A stretch of DNA of 64,000 bases from VAXT01 sp963794605 (GCA_963794605.1 CAWCEN010000002.1:248001-312000), one strand, 5' to 3'. Shown: positions 41,188 to 49,012, counted from the stretch's first letter. Numbers and translations: made by a program. Notes: generated by a model from the letters alone, not told the origin.

Positions 41188-42075
41188 CTACTGGTCGCGG
41201 GCGACGTCGTCGCCGTTCTCGCGCTCACGGTCGCGCAGGAACTGGGTGAGCTCGGCCGCGAGGGCGTCACCCGAGGGCAACTCCGCCTCTTCGGCGAGCG
41301 TGTCGGCGCGCTGCTCGAGCTCTTCGATGTACGCCGCGGTGTCCGGATCGGACGCGACTGCCTCCGACACCTGCTCCGAGTAGTTCTCCGCAGCCTCGGC
41401 CAGCTCGGTCGTGTCGATCGACGCGCCGAGCACGTCTGCGAGCCGGTCGCAGAGCGCGAGCGCCGCCTTCGGGCTCGGCGTCAGCGAGACGTAGTGCGGC
41501 ACCGCGGCCCAGAGGCTCGCCGAAGGCAGGTCGGCCTCGCGGCATGCGTCGTGGAGCACGCCGACGATCCCGGTCGGGCCCTCGTAGCGCGAGGCGGAGA
41601 GCCCCAGGCGCTCGACGAGCTCCGGATCGCTCGCGCTCCCGGTAACGGGGCAGGGGCGCGTGTGCGGCACGTCCGCGAGCAGCGACCCGAGGCTGATGAT
41701 CAGCTCAACGCGAAGCTCCTGAAGGAACCCGACGACGAGGTCCGAGAACGTGCGCCAACGAAGGTTCGGCTCGATCCCGAGCAGGAGCACGACGTCTCGG
41801 TCGAGGCCCGGCGGGCGTCCGTGGTAGAAGACGGTCGAGGGCCAGTCGATCCGTCGAGTAAGCCCATCCTCGAGCGAGACGTGCGGGCGGGTCGCCTGGA
41901 AGTCGAAGAAGTTCTCGGGCTCGATCTCGGCGAACCGCCTCGCGTTCCAGAGCTTCGCAAGGTAGCCGGTGGCAAGAGACGCGCCCTGGCCGCCGTCGTT
42001 CCAGCCGCGGAAGGCGGCGATCAGAATCGGACGCTCGAGCTCTGGCCGGCTCGAGACGAGGAGCTCCTCGGACAC
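41188..42075 (-). CDS. PAC2 family protein (proteasome-assembly-chaperone-like)
   Basis: 295 residues from GTG 42075. PAC2 features: ILIAAFRGWNDGGQGASLAT at the N terminus, VLLLGIEPNLRWRTFSDLVV, ISLGSLLADVPHTRPCPVTG and GPTGIVGVLHDACREADLPS. The family resembles the archaeal/eukaryotic proteasome assembly chaperone and is widespread in actinobacteria, where members act near proteasome or ribosome functions; no biochemical role is established for this type. C-terminal coiled region AYIEELEQRADTLAEEAE is typical. Converges with dipZ (13-base gap). Confidence 0.9.
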   Translation of the reverse strand: MSEELLVSSRPELERPILIAAFRGWNDGGQGASLATGYLAKLWNARRFAEIEPENFFDFQATRPHVSLEDGLTRRIDWPSTVFYHGRPPGLDRDVVLLLGIEPNLRWRTFSDLVVGFLQELRVELIISLGSLLADVPHTRPCPVTGSASDPELVERLGLSASRYEGPTGIVGVLHDACREADLPSASLWAAVPHYVSLTPSPKAALALCDRLADVLGASIDTTELAEAAENYSEQVSEAVASDPDTAAYIEELEQRADTLAEEAELPSGDALAAELTQFLRDRERENGDDVARDQ

Positions 42076-42085
42076 TGCCCTGAGT

Positions 42086-43009
42086 CTAGGTGTTAGCGGG
42101 AAGGAGAGAACGGGGTGGCCGGAAGAACAGTGCGGCCAGCGTGACGGTGCCCGCCCAGACGGCCGCCGCGAGCGTCACGTGCACGAGCACGATCTCCCAC
42201 GGAAGCTTCGTGCGCCACTGCAACTCGCCGATCCCCATCTGCACGATCAGGAGCCCGAGGACGAGGAGCGCGATCCGAAACAGCTTCGGCGAGCGGTCTC
42301 TATACGCGGCCAGATAGCCGATCGAGAGCAGGAACGAGATCAGGAAGAAGCCGACGAAGACGCCGTGCACATAGACGGTCGGCTGCAGCGAGCCGAAGCG
42401 GTCGATGTGCTCACCTCCTCCGGAGTGCGGGCCGGCTGCCGTCGCGAACGTGCCACTGACGACAAGCGCGAAGCCCGCGGCCGTGAACAGGAGCGCCAGC
42501 CGCCTGAGCTCGGATGGAACGATCGGCTCTGAACGGCCGTCGCGCAGGCCGACTGCCTCGACCGCGATCACGACCGCGCCCGCGAGGATTGCGAACGAAA
42601 GCAGGAGGTGCGCCATGACCACGGGCCAGCGGAGGTCGCTGGCCACCGCCAGGTACCCGAGCGGCGCCTGCGCGAGTGCCCCGACCAGCACCGCAAGCGC
42701 GAGCTGCCGCGTCCAAGTCGGGAGGCCGGGCGTCTTCCGCGCCGCGAGCCACGTCAGCAGCGTGACCGTGATCACGACGCCGCCGACGAGCCGGTTCCCG
42801 AACTCGACGAACGCGTGCACGTTCTTCTCCGGCAGCGGCGCCCCGCGCTCGCAGCCGGGCCAGTGGCTGCAGCCGAGGCCCGAGTCGGTGAGCCGGACGG
42901 CGGCGCCCGTGCCCACGATCAGCCAGAGGAGGAACACGTTCGTCCAGGCGACCTGCACGAACCGTACGGGCGAGATCTCGAAGCTGCGGATGCGGGCGGC
43001 GATCTCCAT
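42086..43009 (-). CDS. ctaA: haem A synthase
   Basis: 307 residues with about eight membrane segments, two four-helix repeats. Conserved haem-ligand His: HAFVEFGNRLVGG, MAHLLLSFAIL, VHGVFVGFF and LVHVTLAAAVW; the periplasmic Cys pair GCSHWPGC near residue 47 is the CtaA/COX15 redox motif. It oxidises the C8 methyl of haem O to haem A for cytochrome c oxidase in the cytoplasmic membrane. The ATG 43009 follows the phosphoglycerate mutase stop with no gap, so they are co-translated. ctaB is not in this window. Confidence 0.93.
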   Translation of the reverse strand: MEIAARIRSFEISPVRFVQVAWTNVFLLWLIVGTGAAVRLTDSGLGCSHWPGCERGAPLPEKNVHAFVEFGNRLVGGVVITVTLLTWLAARKTPGLPTWTRQLALAVLVGALAQAPLGYLAVASDLRWPVVMAHLLLSFAILAGAVVIAVEAVGLRDGRSEPIVPSELRRLALLFTAAGFALVVSGTFATAAGPHSGGGEHIDRFGSLQPTVYVHGVFVGFFLISFLLSIGYLAAYRDRSPKLFRIALLVLGLLIVQMGIGELQWRTKLPWEIVLVHVTLAAAVWAGTVTLAALFFRPPRSLLPANT

Positions 43010-44293
43010 CTAGAACGGGACGACGAGATCGGGGTAGCCGTCGGCGCCGGGGAACGGCGTCGGGCGCGAGCCCATGAAGAGCGGGCGGTCGGCCGCGTTC
43101 AGGAGCACCGGCATCATGTCCGGCCCGCGCAGGTGGCCGAGGATCCCGCGGGCGCAGTCGAGCTCGCCGAACGCCTCGACCTCGTCGGCGCGGACGCCCG
43201 GCCCGTTGACGACGAACGGCACCGGGTCGCCCGAGTGGATCACGTCCGGGTACGTCGGCGTCGCGTGGTCGCCGGTGACGCAGACGATCGCGCGGTCGGT
43301 CGGAAGGTCGCCGAGCTCGGCGTCGAGCGCCTCGATCGTGCTCTTTTTGACCTGCGGGTTCTTCGTGTGACCAGCCATGTCCGTCGCCTTCAGGTGCGAG
43401 AAGACGAACGTGTCGCCCTCGTCGAGCCGCTCACGGGCGAGCGCGAGCCGCGCACGTAAGTCTGCAGGCGGATCGCCGGTCTCGGGGACGTAGCGCGGCT
43501 CGAGGCCGATCGTGCGGGCGAGCCCGAGCAGGAACTTCGACTCTCCGAGGAAGCTGCCGTGGAGGCCGTGGCGCTCGCGGAAGCTGGGGTTGGATCGCCG
43601 CCGCCCCCACCACTTGAGCGTGATCACGTTCAGCCTGGGGAGGCCGTTGGAGCCGCGGCGCTCGTTGACGGGATGACCCTCGAGCAACTCGATCGTCTGG
43701 CGCGTCCACGCCTCGGCTGCACGAGCGGTGGCCGCGGCCTCCGGAACCTGCGCCTGCGGCCTCAGCACCGGATACGAGTCCTTGAAGAACGAGTCCGAGT
43801 CGGTGACGCGGTCGTCCGCGCCAGGGAAGATGCGCAGGATCGCCTCGCCGCGCTGGACGTGGGTGAGCTCGAAGCGGAGCCCGTCGATCTCGAACCCGTC
43901 GCAGGCCGACAGGAGCTCGACGACGTCGTCCTCGTCCTCACCGCCCTTGCGAGGGCGACCGGTGAGCCAGAGGCCATCGTCGCGTCGCTCCGCTGGGCGC
44001 AGCGCGGCGAACGCGAGCACGTGAGCCGGGTCGATCTCCTGCTCCGCGCCCCTCGCCTCGAGAACCGCACGGCCCGGGAACTCGTCGGGCGTGTAGCCGA
44101 GCATGGCCCAGTGCGCGAGCTCACTGGCGGGCGCCCGGCCGGGGCCGAGGCTGAACATGAGCCCGCACGAGCCCTGCGCAGCGAGCCGGTCGAGGTTCGG
44201 CGTCTCGGCGATCTCGTTCGCGGTGCGCCCGCCGAGCGAGTCGTGCGCGCGGTCGGCGAGCCCGTCGAGAAGGACGACGAAGATCGGGTACAC
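43010..44293 (-). CDS. apgM: cofactor-independent phosphoglycerate mutase, archaeal (ApgM) type
   Basis: 427 residues. Alkaline-phosphatase-superfamily metal motifs: FVVLLDGLADRAHDS near the N terminus, ETPNLDRLAAQGSCGL, GPGRAPASELAHWAMLGYTP with the nucleophilic Ser, VFSHLKATDMAGHTKNP and VCVTGDHATPTY. The archaeal-type iPGM interconverts 3- and 2-phosphoglycerate with Mn. It lies immediately upstream of ctaA, an operon of unclear logic (glycolysis plus haem A). The promoter for the neighbouring, divergent membrane gene lies just outside. Confidence 0.9.
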   Translation of the reverse strand: MYPIFVVLLDGLADRAHDSLGGRTANEIAETPNLDRLAAQGSCGLMFSLGPGRAPASELAHWAMLGYTPDEFPGRAVLEARGAEQEIDPAHVLAFAALRPAERRDDGLWLTGRPRKGGEDEDDVVELLSACDGFEIDGLRFELTHVQRGEAILRIFPGADDRVTDSDSFFKDSYPVLRPQAQVPEAAATARAAEAWTRQTIELLEGHPVNERRGSNGLPRLNVITLKWWGRRRSNPSFRERHGLHGSFLGESKFLLGLARTIGLEPRYVPETGDPPADLRARLALARERLDEGDTFVFSHLKATDMAGHTKNPQVKKSTIEALDAELGDLPTDRAIVCVTGDHATPTYPDVIHSGDPVPFVVNGPGVRADEVEAFGELDCARGILGHLRGPDMMPVLLNAADRPLFMGSRPTPFPGADGYPDLVVPF

Positions 44294-44365
44294 GGAGGCG
44301 TGAGGCTACAGGCGCGCCGCTTTTCTCACGCCGACCCAGGTTTCTGCCGAAGTACGAAATAGCTA

Positions 44366-44393
44366 TTGACTTCTATAGCAGTACTGCTATTAT
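44366..44393 (+). promoter_or_regulatory. promoter with palindromic operator for the 44406 membrane gene
   Basis: TTGACT (44366-44371), 16-base spacer, TATTAT (44388-44393). The spacer and -10 contain the perfect palindrome ATAGCAGTACTGCTAT (44375-44390), and ATAGC half-sites recur on both sides (44360, 44393 region). Strikingly AT-rich. The first start codon is 13 bases after the -10, so the mRNA is nearly leaderless. A dimeric repressor is implied, but none is adjacent. Confidence 0.72.
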
Positions 44394-44405
44394 AGCAACT
44401 ATGAG

Positions 44406-45449
44406 ATGGAGTTCACCGTGAACCGCGAGCTATTCGTCGCCGAGGCCGGCCGGGTCGGCATCGAGCGAGGCGCAGCGCTCTCGCTTTTCGAGCGGCTCTA
44501 CGCGACCCCAGAGCGCGGCTCTGAGCTCTCCCGCGACGGCACTCCCCTAGCCGACCAGACCCGCCTCTCGCGGACGGTCCAGGTGTTCGTCGCGCTCGGC
44601 GTCCTGCTCGTGATCGGTGCGCACGCGTGGTGGTCGACCAAGGGCTACCAGGCCATGGGCATGGGCATCGTGCTCGTCCTGACGGTGCTCTGGCAGGTCG
44701 GCTTCCTCTGGGCAGCCGAATGGGCGAAGCAGGCCGGGCACGGGCTCCTCGAATCCGGCTTCGCCGCCATCGTCGCCTTCTACACGCCGCTGACGATCTT
44801 CTCGATCGAGAGGCTGCTCGGCGTCGACTTCGAGCACAGCAACTACCGGGACTTCTACCCGTGGATCTCGGGCGGCTGGGTGTTCATGGAGCTCGGCTCG
44901 ATCGCCGTCGCTGCGGCGCTCCTCTACCGCTACCGGCGCCCGTTCCTGACGCTGCCGATCACGCTCTTCACCGGCTTCCTGCTCATGGACGCGACCGTCC
45001 GGATCTTCGGCGACGGCTTCGACGACGAAACGCTGCTCGAGCGAGTCGTGCTCGCCGGCGGGATCGTGATCGGGCTCGTCGGCGTGCTTCTCGACTACAA
45101 GGGTTGGCGCAGGTTCGCGTTCTGGCCGCACGTGACGTCGATCTGGCTCGTCGCATGGGGCCTGCCTCTCTGCACGGACGAGAACACGCTCTCGCTCTTC
45201 ATCGTGGCCGCGATCGATCTGATCGTTGGCCTCTGGCTGGCGCGGATCGTCTACCTCGCGGCTGGCGGCGTGATCGGCTGGATCGCGATCAGCATGAACG
45301 CGCATGGAGCGCTGTTCCCGTTCATCCTCATGGCCGGCGGGATCCTGTTCATCGTCACAGCGATTTGGCTCGCGAAGGCCGACAGCCCGCTGCGGCGCTG
45401 GCTCGACAAGCGCTCGCTACCCGCGCCGCAGCGGGACCTCGCCTACTAG
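44406..45449 (+). CDS. polytopic membrane protein of unknown function
   Basis: 347 residues from ATG 44406. A 45-residue cytosolic head (RELFVAEAGRVGIERGAALS, then LFERLYATPERG, resembling the N-terminal helix of DUF2157-type proteins) is followed by about nine hydrophobic helices, for example VQVFVALGVLLVIGAHAW, MGMGIVLVLTVLWQVGFLWA, IVIGLVGVLLDYKGW. No transporter motif is visible. Strongly regulated promoter upstream. Stop overlaps the convergent nadM stop by four bases. Confidence 0.78.
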   Translation: MEFTVNRELFVAEAGRVGIERGAALSLFERLYATPERGSELSRDGTPLADQTRLSRTVQVFVALGVLLVIGAHAWWSTKGYQAMGMGIVLVLTVLWQVGFLWAAEWAKQAGHGLLESGFAAIVAFYTPLTIFSIERLLGVDFEHSNYRDFYPWISGGWVFMELGSIAVAAALLYRYRRPFLTLPITLFTGFLLMDATVRIFGDGFDDETLLERVVLAGGIVIGLVGVLLDYKGWRRFAFWPHVTSIWLVAWGLPLCTDENTLSLFIVAAIDLIVGLWLARIVYLAAGGVIGWIAISMNAHGALFPFILMAGGILFIVTAIWLAKADSPLRRWLDKRSLPAPQRDLAY

Positions 45450-45973
45450 ACGGCGACGCGGTCGAGGTCGCGCAGGACGCGCGCGACGCCGGGCGGGACG
45501 AGGAACTCCCACTCGTCGCCGGAGCGCATCGCGGCCCTCACGTGCGCCCCGGAGAGCTGCTTCTCGGCGCCCTGGTCGAGGATCACGACCTCGTAGCCGG
45601 CCGCGCGCAGGCGCTCGTGCTTCTCGCCGCCCCACGCCGAGAAGAGGCGCAGGTATTGGGTGATCCCCTCCGGGACGTAGGCGGCCCACAGATCCGGCTC
45701 GTTGACCGGGAAGGGGATCACGTGCATGCGCTCCAGGTCGAGCCCGAGGTCGCCGGCCGCCGCCTTCACCATCAGCAGTCGCTCGTCGTAGGTGTACGGG
45801 TTCGATTCGGGCAGGTGACGCGCCGGGTCGCTCGCCTCGGGGAGGATCCGCGCCGGGTCGGGGTTCGTGATCCCGACCCACAGCTCGTCGGACCGCTCGG
45901 CGGCCCCGCGCATGTACTCGAGGTGGCCGTTGTGGAACGGCTGAAAGCGCCCATGGATCATGCCCCGCTTCAT
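45446..45973 (-). CDS. nadM: archaeal-type NMN adenylyltransferase
   Basis: 175 residues. Nucleotidyltransferase signature GMIHGRFQPFHNGHLEYM with H-x-G-H, then GITNPDPARI, NPYTYDERLLMV and VIPFPVNEP; the C-terminal K-x-x-S-G-x-x-[VI]-R loop is EKQLSGAHVRAAM. This is the NadM family, first characterised in archaea, which converts nicotinamide mononucleotide plus ATP to NAD. Together with the glutamine-dependent NAD synthetase at 54757 two NAD-biosynthetic genes occur in this window. Divergent region with selD holds a long inverted repeat. Confidence 0.92.
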   Translation of the reverse strand: MKRGMIHGRFQPFHNGHLEYMRGAAERSDELWVGITNPDPARILPEASDPARHLPESNPYTYDERLLMVKAAAGDLGLDLERMHVIPFPVNEPDLWAAYVPEGITQYLRLFSAWGGEKHERLRAAGYEVVILDQGAEKQLSGAHVRAAMRSGDEWEFLVPPGVARVLRDLDRVAV

Positions 45974-45989
45974 GGCGGAGGGGAAAACT

Positions 45990-46076
45990 AGAGGGTTTGG
46001 CGGAACAATGCTCGTCGTCAGGTTGCGATGGTCGTTCCGAGGTCTGGCGGCTCAGCCATGTTTCGCCAAACCCTCT
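45990..46076. repeat. long inverted repeat, MITE-like, between nadM and selD
   Basis: AGAGGGTTTGGCG (45990-46002) is mirrored exactly by CGCCAAACCCTCT (46064-46076), with imperfect extension inward to about 20 bases per arm. The total is 87 bases with a GC-rich centre. The right arm reaches into the selD stop codon. There is no U-tract at either end, and the flanks read TA at both ends. The shape is that of a miniature inverted-repeat element or a long mRNA hairpin. Confidence 0.65.
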
Positions 46077-47113
46077 TAAACGACGAGGACGCCCGAGCCC
46101 TCTTCGACGGTGCCGACGCGTCGTATGAAGAGCCGCCGCGACGTGAACTCCGCCTCGAGCACAGCCCCCTGCTCGGACGGAAGCGTGACCAGCAGGCCAC
46201 CGGCCGTCTGCGGGTCATAGCCGAGCGCAACGAGCGTCTCGGGCACCTGTTGTAGCGTCAGGTGTCGCCCCGCGAAGTCCCGGTTGCGCGGGTCGCCGGT
46301 CGTTCGGATGCCCTTGCGCGCGAGGTCGAGCGCCCCGTCGATCGCAGGGAAGCGCTCCGACTCGAGCGTGATCCGTACGCCGCTCCCCTCGGCCGTCTCG
46401 CGGACGTGACCGAAGAGGCCGAAGCCGGTGACATCCGTGACCGCGTTGACCTTGTGCGAGCGCAGCACCTCGGCCGCATCCTTGTTCAGCGTTTTCATCC
46501 AGCGCACTGCGCGCTCGAGCTGCTGCGTCCCGATCGCGCCCGTCTTGTGGCCGGACATGATGAGTCCGGTGCCGAGCGGCTTCGTGACGTAGACCGCGTC
46601 CCCGGGCCGGGCCGAGGCTTTCGTCCAGATTCCGTCCGGGTGCACAGTGCCGACGACGGCCAGGCCGTACTTCGGCTCCTCGTCGCGGATCGTGTGCCCG
46701 CCCGCGAGAAGGCCGCCGGACGCGCGGACCTGCTCGGCCGCTGCGGCGAAGATCTGGCCGAGCATCTCCATCGGCAGCTCCTCGGGGAACGCGGCGATCG
46801 AGAGCGCGAGCAGAGGCGTGCCGCCCATCGCGAAGACGTCGTTCAACGCGTTCGTCGCGGCGATCGAGCCGTAGTCGGTGGGGTCGTCGACGATCGGCGG
46901 GAAGAAGTCGAGCGTGAAGACCAGCGCGCGCTCGTCGTCGAGCTTGTACACGGCCGCGTCGTCGGCCGGCGCGAGCCCGACGAGCAGGTTCTCGGCCTCG
47001 ACGGGAACGAACCCGGCGAGGAGCTGCTCCAGCCGGGCGGCCGAGTACTTCGCGGCGCAGCCTCCACAGGAGGCGAGGTCGGTGAGCTTGACGTCAGCGG
47101 CGTTGAATTCCAC
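46076..47113 (-). CDS. selD: selenide, water dikinase
   Basis: 345 residues from GTG 47113, with Shine-Dalgarno GGGGGAG six bases upstream. Catalytic motif LASCGGCAAKYSA (Cys16, Cys19, Lys22; a Cys-type enzyme, no in-frame TGA). Next come LAPADDAAVYKL and VFTLDFFPPIVDDPTDYGSI, with Asp ligands for Mg, and LAGGHTIRDEEPKYGLAVVG. SelD makes selenophosphate from selenide and ATP for selenocysteine and selenouridine. A longer frame upstream to 47194 adds a Cys-rich stretch (PCGHGEC) and is not preferred. selA, selB and selC are not in the window. Confidence 0.94.
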   Translation of the reverse strand: MEFNAADVKLTDLASCGGCAAKYSAARLEQLLAGFVPVEAENLLVGLAPADDAAVYKLDDERALVFTLDFFPPIVDDPTDYGSIAATNALNDVFAMGGTPLLALSIAAFPEELPMEMLGQIFAAAAEQVRASGGLLAGGHTIRDEEPKYGLAVVGTVHPDGIWTKASARPGDAVYVTKPLGTGLIMSGHKTGAIGTQQLERAVRWMKTLNKDAAEVLRSHKVNAVTDVTGFGLFGHVRETAEGSGVRITLESERFPAIDGALDLARKGIRTTGDPRNRDFAGRHLTLQQVPETLVALGYDPQTAGGLLVTLPSEQGAVLEAEFTSRRLFIRRVGTVEEGSGVLVV

Positions 47114-47255
47114 AGAAGACTCCCCCGGGGACGGTGGACTGTAGCTGCAAAAACGAGGATCCGCGACGAGGCATTCCCCGTGCCCGCACGGCAAAACCAG
47201 GGCATTCCGAGGCCCCGTCGAACCCGCGGAAAGAAAGCTCCTCCTCTCCCCTGAC

Positions 47256-47290
47256 AGCGGCGGCGGTCCCGAACCGTCGCCGCTTTTTTT
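47256..47290 (+). terminator. strong rho-independent terminator on the plus strand with no upstream plus gene
   Basis: AGCGGCGGCGGT (47256-47267), loop CCCGA, ACCGTCGCCGCT (47273-47284; one mismatch), then seven T (47284-47290). It is unidirectional: on the minus strand there is no U-tract. The nearest plus-strand genes end far upstream, so an unannotated transcript antisense to the selD leader is implied. I looked for tRNA-Sec here and found no cloverleaf. Confidence 0.75.
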
Positions 47291-47373
47291 GCGTACGGCG
47301 GCACGCGAAAACCGCTTAATTCACGCCTAGGAAGAGAACACGCCAACGACCCCCGCAGAAACGGTTCAGTACG

Positions 47374-47469
47374 TCACGGTCCTTCCCACCACGTGTCCGG
47401 GACGCACTGGCCGAACACGAGAGCCAGCTGGCACGCCAGAAGCACGAGGAGGAGAAGCCTTGCGCGCAA
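47374..47469 (-). CDS. 31-residue signal-peptide-like micro-protein downstream of the XRE-TPR regulator
   Basis: TTG 47469 starts seven bases after AAAGGAGGT, one of the best Shine-Dalgarno sites in the window, 17 bases after the regulator stop. The N terminus RARLLLLVLLACQLALVFG is a basic n-region plus hydrophobic core; the tail QCVPDTWWEGP is polar with a Trp-Trp pair. Leu-Leu-Ala-Cys (10-13) could be a lipobox. The arrangement resembles pro-peptide genes of RRNPP systems (PapR, NprX, SHP, ComS). No homologue is known to me. A TTG start and 31 codons mean coding is an inference from signal and context. Confidence 0.6.
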   Translation of the reverse strand: MRARLLLLVLLACQLALVFGQCVPDTWWEGP

Positions 47470-47486
47470 TTGGTTCACCTCCTTTC

Positions 47487-48836
47487 CTAGAACCTGACGT
47501 CCTGTAGTGCGTCAGCGGCATTCCGGTAGTGACGCGCGGCCGACCGGTCGTCGCCTCTGCGGGCGGCCAGGTCGCCCATGGCGATCCATGCGCGTGCGCG
47601 GTGGCTGGCCGAGGACCACTGCTCGAAACTGTCGTCGGCGGCCTTGAAGGCCTCTTCGGCCTCGTCGAGCAGCTCCTGCTCCATGAGCGCACGGCCGAGG
47701 ACGAGCTGGGACGTGCCGATCTCGTGGAGGAAGTCGACGCGGCCCTCGAGGAGGGAGATCGCCTGGCGCGCGAACCGCTCTGCCTGCTCGTAGTCGTTCA
47801 GCTCGAGATGGACGGCGGCGAGTGAGCCGGTCGCCTGCGCCGCCTCTTCCTTGCTGTCGGCATCGAGGGCCGTCGAGTAGGAGGACTTCAGGTACTCGAT
47901 TGCCTCCTCGGGTTTGCCGAGCATGAGGTTGAGCCCGCCTAGGTTGTTCAGCAGGCCGGCGAGGTTCCGCTGGTCGTTCAGATCCTCGTAGAAGCTCTTC
48001 GCCCGCTCCGCGTAGTTGCGTGCGAGCACCCAGTGGCCCATGCGCTCCGCGACGAGCGAGGCCTGGACGTAGACATTGGCCATCGTCGGGCTGTCGTCGA
48101 GCGACTGCGCGAGCTCGAGTGCGCGCTCGACGTCCTCGCGCGCGGCTTCGAGGTCGCGCTGACGGCGGTAGCAACGAGAACGGTACGCGAGGATGTTCGA
48201 GCGAAGGAAGTCGCTCGGCAGCCCGGAAGTCTCGGCGATCGCGTACGCCTCGTTGAAAAGAGCGATTGCCGTCGAATTGCTCGACAGCTTGTGGCGGCAC
48301 ACCCCGAGCCGGAAGAGAATCTCGGCGCGGTCGAGCTCCGAGAACGGCTCGTGCTCGGTGACGGTTCTCGCGCGCGTGAGCAGGTCGAGCGCCTCGCGGA
48401 GCTCGCCCTTGTGCATCCGCGCCCAGGCCTCGCCCGAGAGGAGGCGGGCCTCGAGCTCGGCGGCGCCGGTCGCGGCCACGTCTGGACGGATCTGCTCGAA
48501 CTCGGCGACGGCCTCTTCATATCTGTGCGCCTCGGCGAGCGCTTCGGCGCGGGTCAGCGTCGCCTCGACGCGGCCGCGCTCGTCGGTCGAGACGCCGTTG
48601 GCCAGATAGCCGGCGTCGACGTCCAGGCGGCTCGCGAGCCACGCGATCGTCTCGCCGGTCGGGCGCGTTTTGCCGCGCTCGATCTGGCTCACGTACTCCT
48701 TCGAGAACCGCTCGCCGGCGAGCTCGCTCTGCGTCAGGTCCGCGGCGATGCGCAGCTGGCGCAGGCGCTCGCCGAGCCGAAGGGCTGCGGGACGCGCGGC
48801 CTGCGCGACGGACGACGGGGGCTGGGAGCGACTCAA
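47487..48836 (-). CDS. XRE HTH plus TPR regulator (RRNPP-like architecture)
   Basis: 449 residues from TTG 48836. An XRE/Cro helix-turn-helix (residues about 20-75: LGERLRQLRIAADLTQSELA, ERFSKEYVSQIERGKTRPTG, IAWLASRLDVD) is followed by about nine TPR units (TLTRAEALAEAHRYEEAVAE, NLAGLLNNLGGLNLMLGKPE, AARHYRNAADAL). This is the two-part structure of RRNPP receptors (PlcR, NprR, PrgX, Rgg/ComR), where the TPR pocket binds an imported oligopeptide. A micro-protein gene follows immediately. Other XRE-TPR proteins in actinobacteria are ordinary regulators, so peptide binding is a hypothesis. Confidence 0.88.
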   Translation of the reverse strand: MSRSQPPSSVAQAARPAALRLGERLRQLRIAADLTQSELAGERFSKEYVSQIERGKTRPTGETIAWLASRLDVDAGYLANGVSTDERGRVEATLTRAEALAEAHRYEEAVAEFEQIRPDVAATGAAELEARLLSGEAWARMHKGELREALDLLTRARTVTEHEPFSELDRAEILFRLGVCRHKLSSNSTAIALFNEAYAIAETSGLPSDFLRSNILAYRSRCYRRQRDLEAAREDVERALELAQSLDDSPTMANVYVQASLVAERMGHWVLARNYAERAKSFYEDLNDQRNLAGLLNNLGGLNLMLGKPEEAIEYLKSSYSTALDADSKEEAAQATGSLAAVHLELNDYEQAERFARQAISLLEGRVDFLHEIGTSQLVLGRALMEQELLDEAEEAFKAADDSFEQWSSASHRARAWIAMGDLAARRGDDRSAARHYRNAADALQDVRF

Positions 48837-48888
48837 GAGGCGGCTACTTCCATAGCACAGTCAAGCGCACGCTTCACCTTTCCGCAAG

Positions 48889-48919
48889 CACCCTTCGGGT
48901 GAGATCACCCAAAAGGGTG
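48889..48919. promoter_or_regulatory. paired inverted repeats in the divergent XRE-TPR / RNA promoter region
   Basis: CACCC-TTC-GGGTG (48889-48901) and CACCC-AAAA-GGGTG (48906-48919), four bases apart, lie 53-83 bases upstream of the regulator start. Around them GTCAAGCG occurs at about 48859 and 48939, and CTTGACT at 48964 and 48977. These are good candidates for XRE-TPR binding. Equally, they could be small RNA hairpins. Confidence 0.5.
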
Positions 48920-48977
48920 GTAATTGCGGGCAAACCGGGGTCAAGCGACCAAACGTGAAATCACTTGACTGAGCTAC

Positions 48978-49006
48978 TTGACTTCCCGGGAAACCGGCTC
49001 TATTGT
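48978..49006 (+). promoter_or_regulatory. sigma70-type promoter for a divergent RNA
   Basis: TTGACT (48978-48983), 17-base spacer, TATTGT (49001-49006); a second TTGACT lies 13 bases upstream. Predicted transcription start about 49013. It points away from the XRE-TPR gene into a region with no convincing gene before the terminator at 49175. Confidence 0.65.
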
Positions 49007-49012
49007 GAGTCC

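Noticed and set aside
47114..47290. tRNA-Sec (selC) next to selD
   Set aside because: No cloverleaf, no UCA anticodon loop, and no matching T-arm on either strand.
47494..48902. Plus-strand frames through the XRE-TPR gene
   Set aside because: Shadow frames; the HTH and TPR pattern is only on the minus strand.
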